NCBI GenBank assembly: GCA_018829445.1
Contig: JAHJTV010000025.1
Coordinates: 1 to 64,000 of the forward strand
Reading direction: 5' to 3'
DNA: 64,000 bases
From: a bacterium
GTDB lineage: Bacteria; SAR324; XYD2-FULL-50-16
Positions within the stretch are counted from its first letter, which is position 1, and every line of letters begins with the position of its first letter. Below are positions 54,127 through 63,270 of the stretch, one piece after another. The notes under the pieces are model-generated. The model had not been told where the DNA came from, searched no databases, and saw only the letters and a list, made by a program, of their open reading frames with translations. Both the position numbers and the translations under genes were made by a program.

Positions 54127-54903
54127 CTATACTCTCTCTTCTGCCAGAAGAGCGGCTCCGATGGCACCGTTAACCTGGGGATCGATACCACTAAGCCTTT
54201 TCAATTCCAGATTCAGTCCCTGCGAAAGAGCTTTAAAAACACCACTGTTTTTCGCCACACCACCGGTCATCACAATATCCTGATCAACCCCGATACTTTT
54301 AGCCAACGAGGCAACCCGGTTTGCCAGCGCAATGTGCAGGGCTTTGACAATGTCACAGGTTTCTTTGCCTTCGTTTTGGAGTGAAACCACTTCTGTTTCA
54401 GCGAAGATAACACACTGATTGGAGATGATAAGCTTTTCAGTGGAACGATCACCGATCTCTCCCATCTTTTCCAGTTCAATTTCCAGGGATTTGGCCATTA
54501 CCTCCAGAAAACGTCCAGTGCCCGATGCACATTTATCATTATAGATATAGCGAATTACCTTTCCCTGCTCATCAAGGCGGATTGCCTTTGCATCCTGCCC
54601 TCCGATATCGATCACCATACGAGTCGATGGTAAGTTCCACCAGGCTCCTTTAGCATGGCAAACAATCTCCGATTCCACTTCGTTGACAAAATCGATTCTC
54701 TCCCTCCCATAACCGGTTCCGATGGCAAAGGAGATATCGCTCATCTTCAGGGAAGCTTTTTCCAGGGCAAGCTGCATCACTTTCCTGGCAGATTCTTCCG
54801 GTTTCGCATGGGCGGGGATCACCACCTGTGATAAAATCCTTCCCTGCTCCAAAATGGCTGCTTTTGCTGTAAGTGATCCGACATCACATCCTGCTACTGG
54901 CAT
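54127..54903 (-). CDS. BadF/BcrA/HgdC-type ATPase (dehydratase activase), copy 1
   Basis: About 259 residues from ATG 54903, which has AGAGGAT upstream; the TTG at 54921 is unlikely. ASKHA-fold motifs are GCDVGSLTAKAAI (phosphate 1) and DIGGQDAKAI (phosphate 2). Cys125 (DKCASGTGRF) and Cys164 (NQCVIFAE) match the two Cys of HgdC that hold a 4Fe-4S cluster between two subunits. It uses ATP to inject low-potential electrons into the partner dehydratase or reductase. It is separated from the other activase gene by a 340-nt gap carrying repeats. Confidence 0.9.
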   Translation of the reverse strand: MPVAGCDVGSLTAKAAILEQGRILSQVVIPAHAKPEESARKVMQLALEKASLKMSDISFAIGTGYGRERIDFVNEVESEIVCHAKGAWWNLPSTRMVIDIGGQDAKAIRLDEQGKVIRYIYNDKCASGTGRFLEVMAKSLEIELEKMGEIGDRSTEKLIISNQCVIFAETEVVSLQNEGKETCDIVKALHIALANRVASLAKSIGVDQDIVMTGGVAKNSGVFKALSQGLNLELKRLSGIDPQVNGAIGAALLAEERV

Positions 54904-55085
54904 GTTAATCCTCTGGTTCAATTTGTAAAATAACCCAAAAGGGGTGACTTTTTTTAATACAAAATCATGAAAGCTAATGGTTAGGAGACTTTACATCGCA
55001 GCCTTAGAGTTAATACAGGCAAGGATGTAACCCCATAAACACTTAAATAAGGATATTTTTGATGCAAAATCCAGTTTTTCAAAAC

Positions 55086-55149
55086 GGTAGGGTGGCCTTA
55101 CATGGCCGCCTTTGAGTTGGTTCTGGCGGGGATGTAACCCCGCCCTACC
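55086..55149. repeat. 64-bp dispersed palindromic repeat, copy B, inside the operon
   Basis: Same 64-bp element as at 5575-5638, beginning GGTAGGG and ending CCCTACC. A degenerate relative at about 54981-55036 (CTTTACATCGCAGCC, AAGGATGTAACCCC) precedes it. Both lie between the two activase genes (54904-55265), the only large gap in an otherwise tightly packed operon. Confidence 0.8.
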
Positions 55150-55265
55150 GTAATCCTTGCTCTTGGTAATATTTGTTTAAGTAAGCGTTTATGGGACGTA
55201 AACCCGCTCTTCCGTGTTCTTTACGCCAGCAAACTGGCAACCTGACTATGCTGTTGTTCTAATGT

Positions 55266-56054
55266 TTATGCTGACAGCAGTTTTTCCTGTGCAAACAAAG
55301 CTGCCCCTATGGCGCCTGCTAACTGGGGATCGCTTTTTCTGATCTTTCTGATACGGCATCCCATCAACTGTTCCAAGAGAGACATCACTCCCTGGTTTTT
55401 AGCAACGCCGCCCGTCATACAGATATCATTCTCAGGCTTGATCGAATTGGCCAAGGTGGCAATTCGTTTTGCCATGGCTAGGTTTATTCCCGCTCCGATA
55501 TCTTCAATGGGAACACCCGAATTAATCTGTTTGATCACATCTGCCTGAGCCCAAACCGTGCAGGTGGATGCCAAAGTCACCGGGGATTTTGACCGGGAGG
55601 ATTGTTGTCCCAGTTCACTGATATCGATTCCCAGAACCTGTGCCATCACTTCCAAAAAACGACCGGTTCCCGAAGCGCATTTGTCATTGGTGACAAACCG
55701 GGTGGCCGTTCCTGATTCATCAATTTTAATCACCTTACAATCCTGTCCGCCGATATCGATAATAGTTTTCACTGAGGGTAGCAGCCATTTTGCTCCTTTT
55801 CCATGGCAGGCAATTTCAGATTTGACTGCATTGACAAAAGCGAGTTTTTCTCTTCCATAGCCGGTACCGACGCAATACTCCATCTCTTTTTCCGAGAGGT
55901 CGGCTTTGGCAAATAACTCCTCCATGGCAATTCGGGCGGATTCCTGTGGCTTGGCTTTTGATCGAATCAGACTGGTGCTGATCAACCGATTGTCTTTTAA
56001 TAACACTGCTTTTGTGGTCAAAGACCCCACATCACACCCTGCCACTATTGTCAT
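55266..56054 (-). CDS. BadF/BcrA/HgdC-type ATPase (dehydratase activase), copy 2
   Basis: 262 residues. GCDVGSLTTKAVL and DIGGQDCKVI are the phosphate motifs; cluster Cys are C126 (DKCASGTGRF) and C165 (STCTVWAQ). It is about half identical in pattern to the neighbouring activase, suggesting duplication into a two-activase system like BcrA/BcrD of benzoyl-CoA reductase. Its start overlaps the stop of the 56051 gene by 4 nt (ATGA), so it is translationally coupled to that subunit. Confidence 0.9.
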   Translation of the reverse strand: MTIVAGCDVGSLTTKAVLLKDNRLISTSLIRSKAKPQESARIAMEELFAKADLSEKEMEYCVGTGYGREKLAFVNAVKSEIACHGKGAKWLLPSVKTIIDIGGQDCKVIKIDESGTATRFVTNDKCASGTGRFLEVMAQVLGIDISELGQQSSRSKSPVTLASTCTVWAQADVIKQINSGVPIEDIGAGINLAMAKRIATLANSIKPENDICMTGGVAKNQGVMSLLEQLMGCRIRKIRKSDPQLAGAIGAALFAQEKLLSA

Positions 56055-57451
56055 AATAATCCCCTGATAGATAAAAACTCTTCCAATCGGTTAACCGTGC
56101 TTTCCCATGATTCAACCCGATCATCAAAGGCATCGCCATTCATAATGTGAACCGGGAACCCTGCCTTTTCCACCTCCCTGGCAAACGGTTTGACCATACC
56201 CCAGGTATTTCGACAGCCAGGTGTGCCGTTATAGACAACGCAATCCGCATGATAGAGGCGTGCCAGGGAAATGGATTCTTCCAGCCACATATTGGGTTTA
56301 TCAAAGGGGCCCCGAATGGACCGAACCATGGGAAGGGTGGCATTCATCTCCGACAGGCTTGTCAACATCGTTTCAAAGGTGCTGGTATCAATGCCGTAGG
56401 TCGATTTCTCAAGTTCTGAAGCATAGCGGGTGTTATCCCGAAAATTTCTCGACAGAATTCCCCCGAGATGACTGATTCCCCGTCGATTAAGCCAGTCGAA
56501 AAAGTCAAGATTCAAGGTGTAATGATCAATATAGCACATAAACACCCTGGCTTTCTCCTGCTCGAAATGCAAACCGGTAATACCCTTTTGAGCATTCTGC
56601 TGAACCTTTTCCAGCATCAGCTCCAGCAATTCTGTGTATTCGGGAAGACCCGCCGAGATAAACCGTCCAATGTAGATGAACAGGTTGAAGATAACCGGAA
56701 TCGGATTGGGAACCAGGCAATAAAAGTCCTCGATTTCGGCTAAAATGTCATCCTGTTTATCAACCTCTTTCAAAACCTCTCTCAGGCGATCCACATCCAG
56801 ATCTTTTCCAGTCTGCTCCTTTAAAAAAGTTATGAGATCCTTGTAATCGTCCAGGTGATACTTCCTGGTCTTCTCATCACCAATAGTCTGAGGGTAATTC
56901 AACTGAAAAAAGGGTTTCTCCATAAAGGTAGATGCAAAAGCAAAGGCATTAGCATTGGTATCGCACACACCCGGGGTATCACACACCAGAAAATCGATCT
57001 CTTCGCCTAATCCGGCCAGGTAAGCCCCCAAAGCTCCCCGCTGCGAGGAACAGGAAGTCTCGGTAAATCCAAGTTCACACCCGTAATCCAGGTAATCATA
57101 AGCTCCCCTTTTCCAGAGCAATCCTGCCAATCCCGTCATGACCTCCAGCGTTACCGGAACAATATTCATGGCGTGAAACAGCGCCGGGGACAAGCAGAAA
57201 GTGATGGCCGAAATCTTTTTACTGTTTTGATGGGCTGTAAGGATGTTATCAAAGTATTTATCCAGCAGTCGAATAAAGCAGGTACCCACTTCGCCTTCCC
57301 TGAGCAGGACACTCAGGGTTCCCTTGAAATAGGGAATATAGTTAGTGAGATACTGAATCTCCTTTTCCGAACTATTACCGATTTCGGAGGCAACCTTCAG
57401 CAGACTTCCCAGCATCCAATCATAGTTATATTCCTTGATCTCCGGTCTCAT
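56051..57451 (-). CDS. 2-hydroxyacyl-CoA dehydratase/benzoyl-CoA reductase-type subunit, large
   Basis: 466 residues. Cys86 (ITFCLSPALFHAMNIVPVTLE), C125 and C134 (FTETSCSSQRGA), C157 and a late Cys in NGTPGCRNTW fit the Fe-S-ligand pattern of the HgdB/BcrB family. Glu and Asn residues around NIVPVTLEVMTG mark the substrate channel. Members carry out radical dehydration of 2-hydroxyacyl-CoAs, reduction of benzoyl-CoA or, as double-cubane proteins, reduction of small molecules. It pairs with the 57466 subunit. The substrate cannot be decided. Confidence 0.85.
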   Translation of the reverse strand: MRPEIKEYNYDWMLGSLLKVASEIGNSSEKEIQYLTNYIPYFKGTLSVLLREGEVGTCFIRLLDKYFDNILTAHQNSKKISAITFCLSPALFHAMNIVPVTLEVMTGLAGLLWKRGAYDYLDYGCELGFTETSCSSQRGALGAYLAGLGEEIDFLVCDTPGVCDTNANAFAFASTFMEKPFFQLNYPQTIGDEKTRKYHLDDYKDLITFLKEQTGKDLDVDRLREVLKEVDKQDDILAEIEDFYCLVPNPIPVIFNLFIYIGRFISAGLPEYTELLELMLEKVQQNAQKGITGLHFEQEKARVFMCYIDHYTLNLDFFDWLNRRGISHLGGILSRNFRDNTRYASELEKSTYGIDTSTFETMLTSLSEMNATLPMVRSIRGPFDKPNMWLEESISLARLYHADCVVYNGTPGCRNTWGMVKPFAREVEKAGFPVHIMNGDAFDDRVESWESTVNRLEEFLSIRGLL

Positions 57452-57465
57452 ATATTTTCCCTGTT

Positions 57466-58605
57466 TTATGAAATACGTTCCAGAAAGGCATCAATCCGCA
57501 TTTTGATACGCCCGGTTTCCGTCAGAGGGCCGTACTCCCGCTCCAGTTTGAGACAGGGCACGCCCACTTTTTCCAAATCTCTTTCAAAAAGTCCATTTTC
57601 CGAGCCATGGAGATCACAGAATCGGATATTCTGCAGAATGACCCCATCCACTTTGCAGGTCTCTATCTTTTTTTTCATCAGGGTCAACCGTTCTCCGTAT
57701 TTTCCGAACATCCGGGGACAGGTCGACTCTCCCAGGTAAAACCGGGCCAGAGCCCTGAGCGGATCATCATTTATTGAAATTTCATTCTCCTCCTGACGTA
57801 CACCGAAACAAAGGTTATCCGCCACCACCACTGCCTTGTTATTGCTTTCAACCAGGCTGACCAGCTCAATATCATCACTGATGCTGCCGATCAGCATCAA
57901 CCTTTTTTTATGTTTGTGGGTATCGGTAGCGTTGGTTTTGAGATTCTCCACATACTGCTTCAACTCGTTATTAAAATCATCTCTCCACATGACTGTGCCT
58001 GCCACTGCTACGGCAAAGGCTTCACTCCCGGAGAGGGGAACCGATTCTTTCCTGCGAAGCCCTTCCAGCTCATCCATCAGCCTGCGACCGGTATTATACA
58101 CTTCAATTGATGCGTTGATTTTATCTTGGTCAAGCCGGAGATTATACTTTTCCTCAACTGCTATTTTCAGGGCGGTGATCTCATCCACAAACCAGTCGAT
58201 CCGATGGGAAACCGTTTTATGGGGCACATCCAGGTAATGGAAAAAACCCGGAACAATACCGTCATAATCTTCACCCGCCTTCTGCCAGCATTCATATAAC
58301 CGTCGCATGGAGTCACATCCCGGGGTAATGACAACACCATCCAATATGGAAAACTTGCCATGCCCGGCCAGTTGCAGAATACATTTGGGAAAAGAGCAGA
58401 TATAAGGGCCAAAATAGGAGTCCCCAATCTCCATCCCTTCCGTTTCAATGCCCCTCAGACGCATTGAGAGGATACCGGCAGCATGGAATATCTCCGAGGG
58501 AACATAGGAACAGCTGTATCCGATGACGGGTTTTCCTTCATCTTTCCACTGCTCCAGATCGGGAAAATTTATACTGGTTGCTGCCTGCAAGAATCTTGAA
58601 TTCAT
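57466..58605 (-). CDS. 2-hydroxyacyl-CoA dehydratase/benzoyl-CoA reductase-type subunit, small
   Basis: 379 residues. The signature GYSCSYVPSEIFHAAGILSMRL (C32) with C70 (GPYICSFPKC) and C97 (ITPGCDSMRR) are the three usual cluster Cys, and the C-terminal ILQNIRFCDLHGSE closes the active-site region. It forms a heterodimer with the 56051 subunit, 14 nt apart. GAGGGG lies upstream of ATG 58605; the gene overlaps the upstream helical gene's stop by 4 nt. Confidence 0.88.
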   Translation of the reverse strand: MNSRFLQAATSINFPDLEQWKDEGKPVIGYSCSYVPSEIFHAAGILSMRLRGIETEGMEIGDSYFGPYICSFPKCILQLAGHGKFSILDGVVITPGCDSMRRLYECWQKAGEDYDGIVPGFFHYLDVPHKTVSHRIDWFVDEITALKIAVEEKYNLRLDQDKINASIEVYNTGRRLMDELEGLRRKESVPLSGSEAFAVAVAGTVMWRDDFNNELKQYVENLKTNATDTHKHKKRLMLIGSISDDIELVSLVESNNKAVVVADNLCFGVRQEENEISINDDPLRALARFYLGESTCPRMFGKYGERLTLMKKKIETCKVDGVILQNIRFCDLHGSENGLFERDLEKVGVPCLKLEREYGPLTETGRIKMRIDAFLERIS

Positions 58606-60041
58606 AATTGCCCCTCATTGCCCAATAACAAGAATCGTAAAGCCTTTCTGGCTTCCGCCGCCTGATCTTCAAATTCATCCTCCTCCGGTTTCAAGATTTC
58701 GCAAACCCCCATGACCAACCTGGGCAAAATGGCCCTGCCCAAGGGTTTGATGGCACCTTCCAACCCGGTGCCAAGATTCAAAACCATCTCCTGCAACTGC
58801 ACAAGATCCACCTGCTGAACAATCTGGTTGCTGAAAGCTGCAAGCAAATCAGGTTGCGCTAAGGAGATCCTTTCAAGCAGACGAGCCGATGATTCCACCA
58901 CTTCCGACAGCTCTTGCTTGTCCAGGTCTGTCATCATTGATTGCAGCAGTTTATCGAACTCCTGATCCTGCAGGTCTTCTATCACCTTTAGCTTTTGGTT
59001 AAGGGACTGCAGCCGACTATTGGATCTGGCTGTTCGATAGGACAGATGCTGATGCAACCGCTCCGGCTCCGAAAAAAGAGTTTCAAAGAGGTGAAACTTG
59101 ATTTTATCCCAATCCTTGAGTAGTGCCAGCCGGGCTTTTATCATTATCGTTTCATCCAGGCCGCTTAAAACGGAGGTTAACAAACTTGAAACATCCGCCG
59201 CTAACCTGGGTGTACCAGGGTCTCCCACAAGGGCACTACCGGTTTCTATTTTTCTTGCAAGTTCAAACAGATTGTTGAGGGAATCGGAGACATCATCAGG
59301 GTTAATCTCTTTAATCAGAGAGAGCACGATATCTGCAACAAGATCGGGAGGGGCTTGATTAAAACCGGAAAGAATCACCGTCAGGCTCTTCAACAGGGTA
59401 TTTGAGCAAAAGGGGACAAAGGAGAGCAGTATCACCAGTTTCGCCGGGTATTTCCAGATGAGGCTGTTGCACGCTTTGACAGCCTCAATCATACTGTCCT
59501 GTGATGTTTCAAGCAGCTCCTTCAACTCACCAAAATCCACCTTGGTAATCCAATTGGAAACCATGGATTCAACCAGGCGGGGCAGAAAGTGCTTATCTGC
59601 TGTCTGGACTGTTTTGAGCAACCCCACAATAGATCCGAAGATTTCACCGGTTTGTGCGGTAGCCAGACTATTCGCAAAATTGGTGAGAGTCGCAATTTTC
59701 AACTCCGGGGATTGTTTCTCAAATTCTCTGAAAAAGGTTTCCAGCAAACCGATGGTGCCCTGTATCACATTTGGGATCTGCCCGGTCAGAAGTTTCATGA
59801 ACTCCGGATCCTTAAAAAGGCTCTGTACCCCGGTTGCTGCTGTTTCATCGGTGCTTAAAAGGTTCTCAACTCGATTGGTGAGGAATCCTGCAGCTTTTTT
59901 TCTGATTGCTTTTTCACCAGCCCATGAGTCTAGAATCTCACCGGTAAATACCCTGGTAAACTTCTTCATTTCAGCTGTTTTCATAATCTCAGCCAGGATG
60001 ATACCCATGGTTTCACTTCCCTTATTGATAGATGCCTGCAT
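58602..60041 (-). CDS. Unknown all-helical protein, 479 residues
   Basis: No family recognised. The sequence is nearly entirely amphipathic helix (AEIMKTAEMKKFTRVFTGEIL, ELKELLETSQDSMIEAVKAC, LDKQELSEVVESSARLLERI), with repeated spacing of Leu/Ile that suggests a HEAT- or TPR-like scaffold. Five scattered Cys do not form a metal motif. It lies between the oxidoreductase and the dehydratase subunits, coupled by ATGA overlap with the latter, so it may be an assembly or membrane-docking partner. Both ATG 60041 and ATG 60008 have ribosome sites. Confidence 0.55.
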   Translation of the reverse strand: MQASINKGSETMGIILAEIMKTAEMKKFTRVFTGEILDSWAGEKAIRKKAAGFLTNRVENLLSTDETAATGVQSLFKDPEFMKLLTGQIPNVIQGTIGLLETFFREFEKQSPELKIATLTNFANSLATAQTGEIFGSIVGLLKTVQTADKHFLPRLVESMVSNWITKVDFGELKELLETSQDSMIEAVKACNSLIWKYPAKLVILLSFVPFCSNTLLKSLTVILSGFNQAPPDLVADIVLSLIKEINPDDVSDSLNNLFELARKIETGSALVGDPGTPRLAADVSSLLTSVLSGLDETIMIKARLALLKDWDKIKFHLFETLFSEPERLHQHLSYRTARSNSRLQSLNQKLKVIEDLQDQEFDKLLQSMMTDLDKQELSEVVESSARLLERISLAQPDLLAAFSNQIVQQVDLVQLQEMVLNLGTGLEGAIKPLGRAILPRLVMGVCEILKPEEDEFEDQAAEARKALRFLLLGNEGQL

Positions 60042-60070
60042 CTTTTTTCTCTCCGGATCTCACTCCTGAT

Positions 60071-61363
60071 TCAATTCTTATCCAAAATGTGTCTGGCCAG
60101 TCTTTTTCCCAGGGCAACCAGTGAAAACGTGGGCGGTAGCCCCCAGGCTTCCGGGATCACCGAACAGTCACAAACATAAAGATTTTCGGTTTTTGTCTGC
60201 AGGTTACTATCCACCACCTCCCCGATTTTAACCGTTCCACCCGGATGAGCCGCCAGATACATACTCCTGTAAATATCCCTGGCCCCTGCCTTTTTTAAAA
60301 TCTCCCTCGCCCGTTCAAATCCTTTGTTAAGCTTGTTTTTGTCTTCCTGGCTGATCCGTTTTTTAACTCCACCGCGCCGGGTTAAGCTCCCCCCCAGATC
60401 ATCCCTGGCTTTCACCATAATCGTGAGGGTTCTGTCATGGGAAAACAATCTCTGCGGTTTTAAAGCCCCCACATTAAAGGCTCGAAACAAGGTTCCGGTC
60501 ATGGTCATATCTGTCATAAGATATCCCTCCTCCTCCATATGAATGCCCGTGGCCATTGGAATTTCCCTGCCACCCCCCGGAATTCTGTCGGTTGTGCCCA
60601 TTACAGCTATCAGGGGATCAAAGAAAAAATCTTTCCCCGTGCCCTCAATGCCGCTATTATTAAGAATTACCGGAGAGCCGATGCCGCCTGCTGAAATAAC
60701 CACCAATGGTGCTTCGATCCGGCTTTTTCTGCCATTTTTTTTGATTTCAACCCCAACCACTTTTCCATTTTCGATCAAAACCTTTTCCACCCTGGTACCG
60801 GGAATCAGGTCTGCCCCATTCTCCAACGACTGTTCCACAAAAAGCCGACCGCTCCATTTGGCACCATGAGGACAGCCATAACTGCAACGCCAGCATTCAG
60901 TCTTACACTTATCCTGGTAAATGAATTTGGGCAGCTTCTTCCAATCGTAGCCCAGTTCCCGGGCACTGTGCATGATCTTCATAGCCATGGGGCCCACCAA
61001 AGAGTCATCCAGGGGTTGAGTGGGAAGCTCTTTTCCGACCTCCATAACCTCTTTGGAGATATCCACGCCATACTTTTTAAAAAGCTCAATGGGAGGCTCA
61101 AAAGCCGTTCCATAATAAAAAACAGAACTACCACCGGAAATAATCCCTCTGAAAACCGCGGCAAAATCAGGCGTGAACAGCAAACTTTTACCAGGTATAC
61201 CGATGGATAACACCGCTTGTATCATATTACCTTTCAGTGGCTTATGCCTCCCCCAATCAACAAGAGCTATCTTTTTACCTGCCTTGGAAAGCTCCCTGGT
61301 AACCGTAGCGCCGCCCGGTCCACTGCCAACCACTATTGCATCATAAGCTTCAGAATTGATCAT
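60071..61363 (-). CDS. GMC-type FAD oxidoreductase with Cys cluster
   Basis: 430 residues. FAD-binding is AIVVGSGPGGATVTRELS at residues 9-26. C153-x3-C157-x2-C160-x3-C164 (within KCKTECWRCSYGCPHGAKWSG region) is a Cys-rich insert seen in GMC-related enzymes of anaerobes and may bind an Fe-S cluster. The C-terminal active-site parts are AAHPGGTVKIG (His) and GLPPTFSLVALGKRLA. It probably dehydrogenates an alcohol or acyl group of the pathway's substrate. GAGGGAAG precedes ATG 61363, 17 nt after the GntR gene. Confidence 0.85.
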   Translation of the reverse strand: MINSEAYDAIVVGSGPGGATVTRELSKAGKKIALVDWGRHKPLKGNMIQAVLSIGIPGKSLLFTPDFAAVFRGIISGGSSVFYYGTAFEPPIELFKKYGVDISKEVMEVGKELPTQPLDDSLVGPMAMKIMHSARELGYDWKKLPKFIYQDKCKTECWRCSYGCPHGAKWSGRLFVEQSLENGADLIPGTRVEKVLIENGKVVGVEIKKNGRKSRIEAPLVVISAGGIGSPVILNNSGIEGTGKDFFFDPLIAVMGTTDRIPGGGREIPMATGIHMEEEGYLMTDMTMTGTLFRAFNVGALKPQRLFSHDRTLTIMVKARDDLGGSLTRRGGVKKRISQEDKNKLNKGFERAREILKKAGARDIYRSMYLAAHPGGTVKIGEVVDSNLQTKTENLYVCDCSVIPEAWGLPPTFSLVALGKRLARHILDKN

Positions 61364-61380
61364 ACTTCCCTCGGATTGAG

Positions 61381-62037
61381 TTATTGTGTGTTTACCAGTT
61401 TTTTAGCAAACCGTTTCTCTGTTTGGGCGTACTCCCTGATCACCATTTCCGCCATCTCACCATTTCGTTTTATCACATACTCAGCAACTCGCTGGAATAG
61501 TTTCACGTTTTCTTTCAAGTCGTCCTCACGCTGTTGTAGGGAAGCGAATTGGATTCTTCTGTTACTTGGCCAGAGATCTTTGATCATTGATTCCAACAGA
61601 GGATTACCGGCTGCTTTCATCCCCGCTGCAGCAAATTTGAAAATATAATCATAATACCCTATGGTATCCCTGTTTTTAACGCAGCGCTCCATATTTGAAA
61701 GTGCCTGCTCAATGGCTTCGATATCTGCAACCGTATGATTTTCGGCAGCTCTCAGTGCCACCAGCGCGTATAATTGTTCAAAAATATCATAAAACCACTC
61801 TATCTGGGCCTCCGATATTTCCGTTACCACAACTCCACGACGTGGAATCAGCTCCACCAGATGATTTCTCTCCAGAATCCTGAAAGCCTCACGGATGGGA
61901 GTGCGACTGATGCCCATCTCTTCAGCTAGCTTTGAATCATATATCCGGGTGCCGGGCTTAAACTCGTTTCTTATTATTTTTTCACTGATATAATGGGTCA
62001 CCTGATCAACCAGATTTCCATTGGGTTGAAACGTCAT
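61381..62037 (-). CDS. GntR family regulator (FadR/FCD subfamily)
   Basis: About 218 residues from ATG 62037, which has AGAGAG upstream. The N-terminal winged helix is GTRIYDSKLAEEMGISRTPI with REAFRILERNHLVE; the C-terminal FCD ligand domain (IFEQLYALVALRAAENHTV, LSNMERCVKNRD) follows. It is the first gene of the nine-gene operon and probably controls it by binding an acyl or organic acid ligand. A near-perfect GntR operator lies upstream. Confidence 0.9.
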   Translation of the reverse strand: MTFQPNGNLVDQVTHYISEKIIRNEFKPGTRIYDSKLAEEMGISRTPIREAFRILERNHLVELIPRRGVVVTEISEAQIEWFYDIFEQLYALVALRAAENHTVADIEAIEQALSNMERCVKNRDTIGYYDYIFKFAAAGMKAAGNPLLESMIKDLWPSNRRIQFASLQQREDDLKENVKLFQRVAEYVIKRNGEMAEMVIREYAQTEKRFAKKLVNTQ

Positions 62038-62154
62038 AATCTCTCTTGTACTCAAAATACGGTTAAAATGAATAATCCGACCAGCTCCGGGTGTCGGCAG
62101 ATATTTCAACAATTCCCTTCATTCATAAATTCCGGAATAAAAATCCTAAAATGA

Positions 62155-62180
62155 ATATTGTATACAAAACACAATATACA
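62155..62180. promoter_or_regulatory. Candidate GntR operator in the divergent intergenic region
   Basis: TTGTATACAA at 62158-62167 is a perfect palindrome of the type bound by FCD-class GntR proteins. The flanks form a second dyad, ATATTGT (62155) with ACAATAT (62171). It is about 120 bp upstream of the GntR gene and 260 bp upstream of the DUF169 gene, so it could control both. Confidence 0.6.
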
Positions 62181-62438
62181 TTTTTGAAAGTTTGTCAATT
62201 ATTAATTTAATAAGTCCACTCCGATGACGTTTTTTCGAATAGCCAATAATCAATTGTTAATTAAAAACAACCAATGTTTTTTGATTGGGTAAGCCTGAAG
62301 GAAGTGCCAGGACATTCCTACTTTTTACTTAAAAGAGTGAAGCCTGTTCAGAATGATTCCTTCAGACTTTGCTTGACTCTGTTTCCGATCCCATATAGGG
62401 TTGGGAACGAATCCTTTTCAATTTAGCCAGGAGTTGTT

Positions 62439-63209
62439 GTGGACGCGGATTTTAAAAACAGATTTATAAGACTGTGGGATGACTATTTCCCCGGCGCAGA
62501 ACTTCCCATGGGATTTTACTATGCAGATCGGGATTGCGGAATAGAAAAAAAGAAAAAGACCGGAAACCATAGTTGTTTAATCGCCGATCTTTCAGCTGTC
62601 CGTCGGGGAAAAGCTCTCTGTTTTAATAAGGAGTCAATCGGTTGTGTCGGAGGTGTTAGATGTTGCGGTTTTCCCTGCGATCAGAGACCGGATTTTGAAT
62701 ACTTTCTTTCCTGCGGAATTCCCGGAAAAGTGGAAGGAATCAGATATAAAAAAACACCGCAACTGGTAAAAGAGACTCAGAATCGGCACCCCCCATTTTC
62801 CGCTCCCAAAAGTACAATTGTTTTTAAACGCTGGGACAGCTTTGAAGAGATGGATAACCCGGATGCCATTATTTTTTTTGCAGCTGCTGATGTCCTTGCC
62901 GGCCTGTTTTCCCTGGCAAATTTTGATGAAGGAGATCCGCAGTCGGTGATTGCACCCTCCTGCGCCGGTTGCGCCTCAGTTGTCCAATATCCTTACCTGG
63001 AATCACAACAGCCTGTACCAAAATCTGTGATGGGTATGTTTGATATTTCAGCACGACCCTACTTGCGGGCAGATCTTTTAACCTTCACCGTTCCGTGGAG
63101 TAAATTCCAACGTATGGTAAATCACATGGAAGAAAGTTTTTTGATTACCGATGCCTGGATTCGAATCCAAAAGCGACTTAAAAAACGATTAACCGGGGAT
63201 ACAACCTGA
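62439..63209 (+). CDS. DUF169 family protein
   Basis: 256 residues from GTG 62439, which has AGGAG 6 nt upstream. Cys-rich: SIGCVGGVRCCGFPCDQRPD and APSCAGCASVVQYPYLES, the blocks that characterise DUF169 proteins of anaerobes, whose role is not known. The Cys suggest Fe-S binding. It is divergent from the GntR operon and 61 nt upstream of the dehydrogenase gene. The sequence near 62295-62366 upstream holds CTGAAGGAA and its complement, 54 nt apart. Confidence 0.75.
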   Translation: MDADFKNRFIRLWDDYFPGAELPMGFYYADRDCGIEKKKKTGNHSCLIADLSAVRRGKALCFNKESIGCVGGVRCCGFPCDQRPDFEYFLSCGIPGKVEGIRYKKTPQLVKETQNRHPPFSAPKSTIVFKRWDSFEEMDNPDAIIFFAAADVLAGLFSLANFDEGDPQSVIAPSCAGCASVVQYPYLESQQPVPKSVMGMFDISARPYLRADLLTFTVPWSKFQRMVNHMEESFLITDAWIRIQKRLKKRLTGDTT

Positions 63210-63270
63210 AAAAAGTTTTTGCCTTAGTTTGTCTGCCTTATAGAAAAACACTTTAACCGAAGGAGATACC

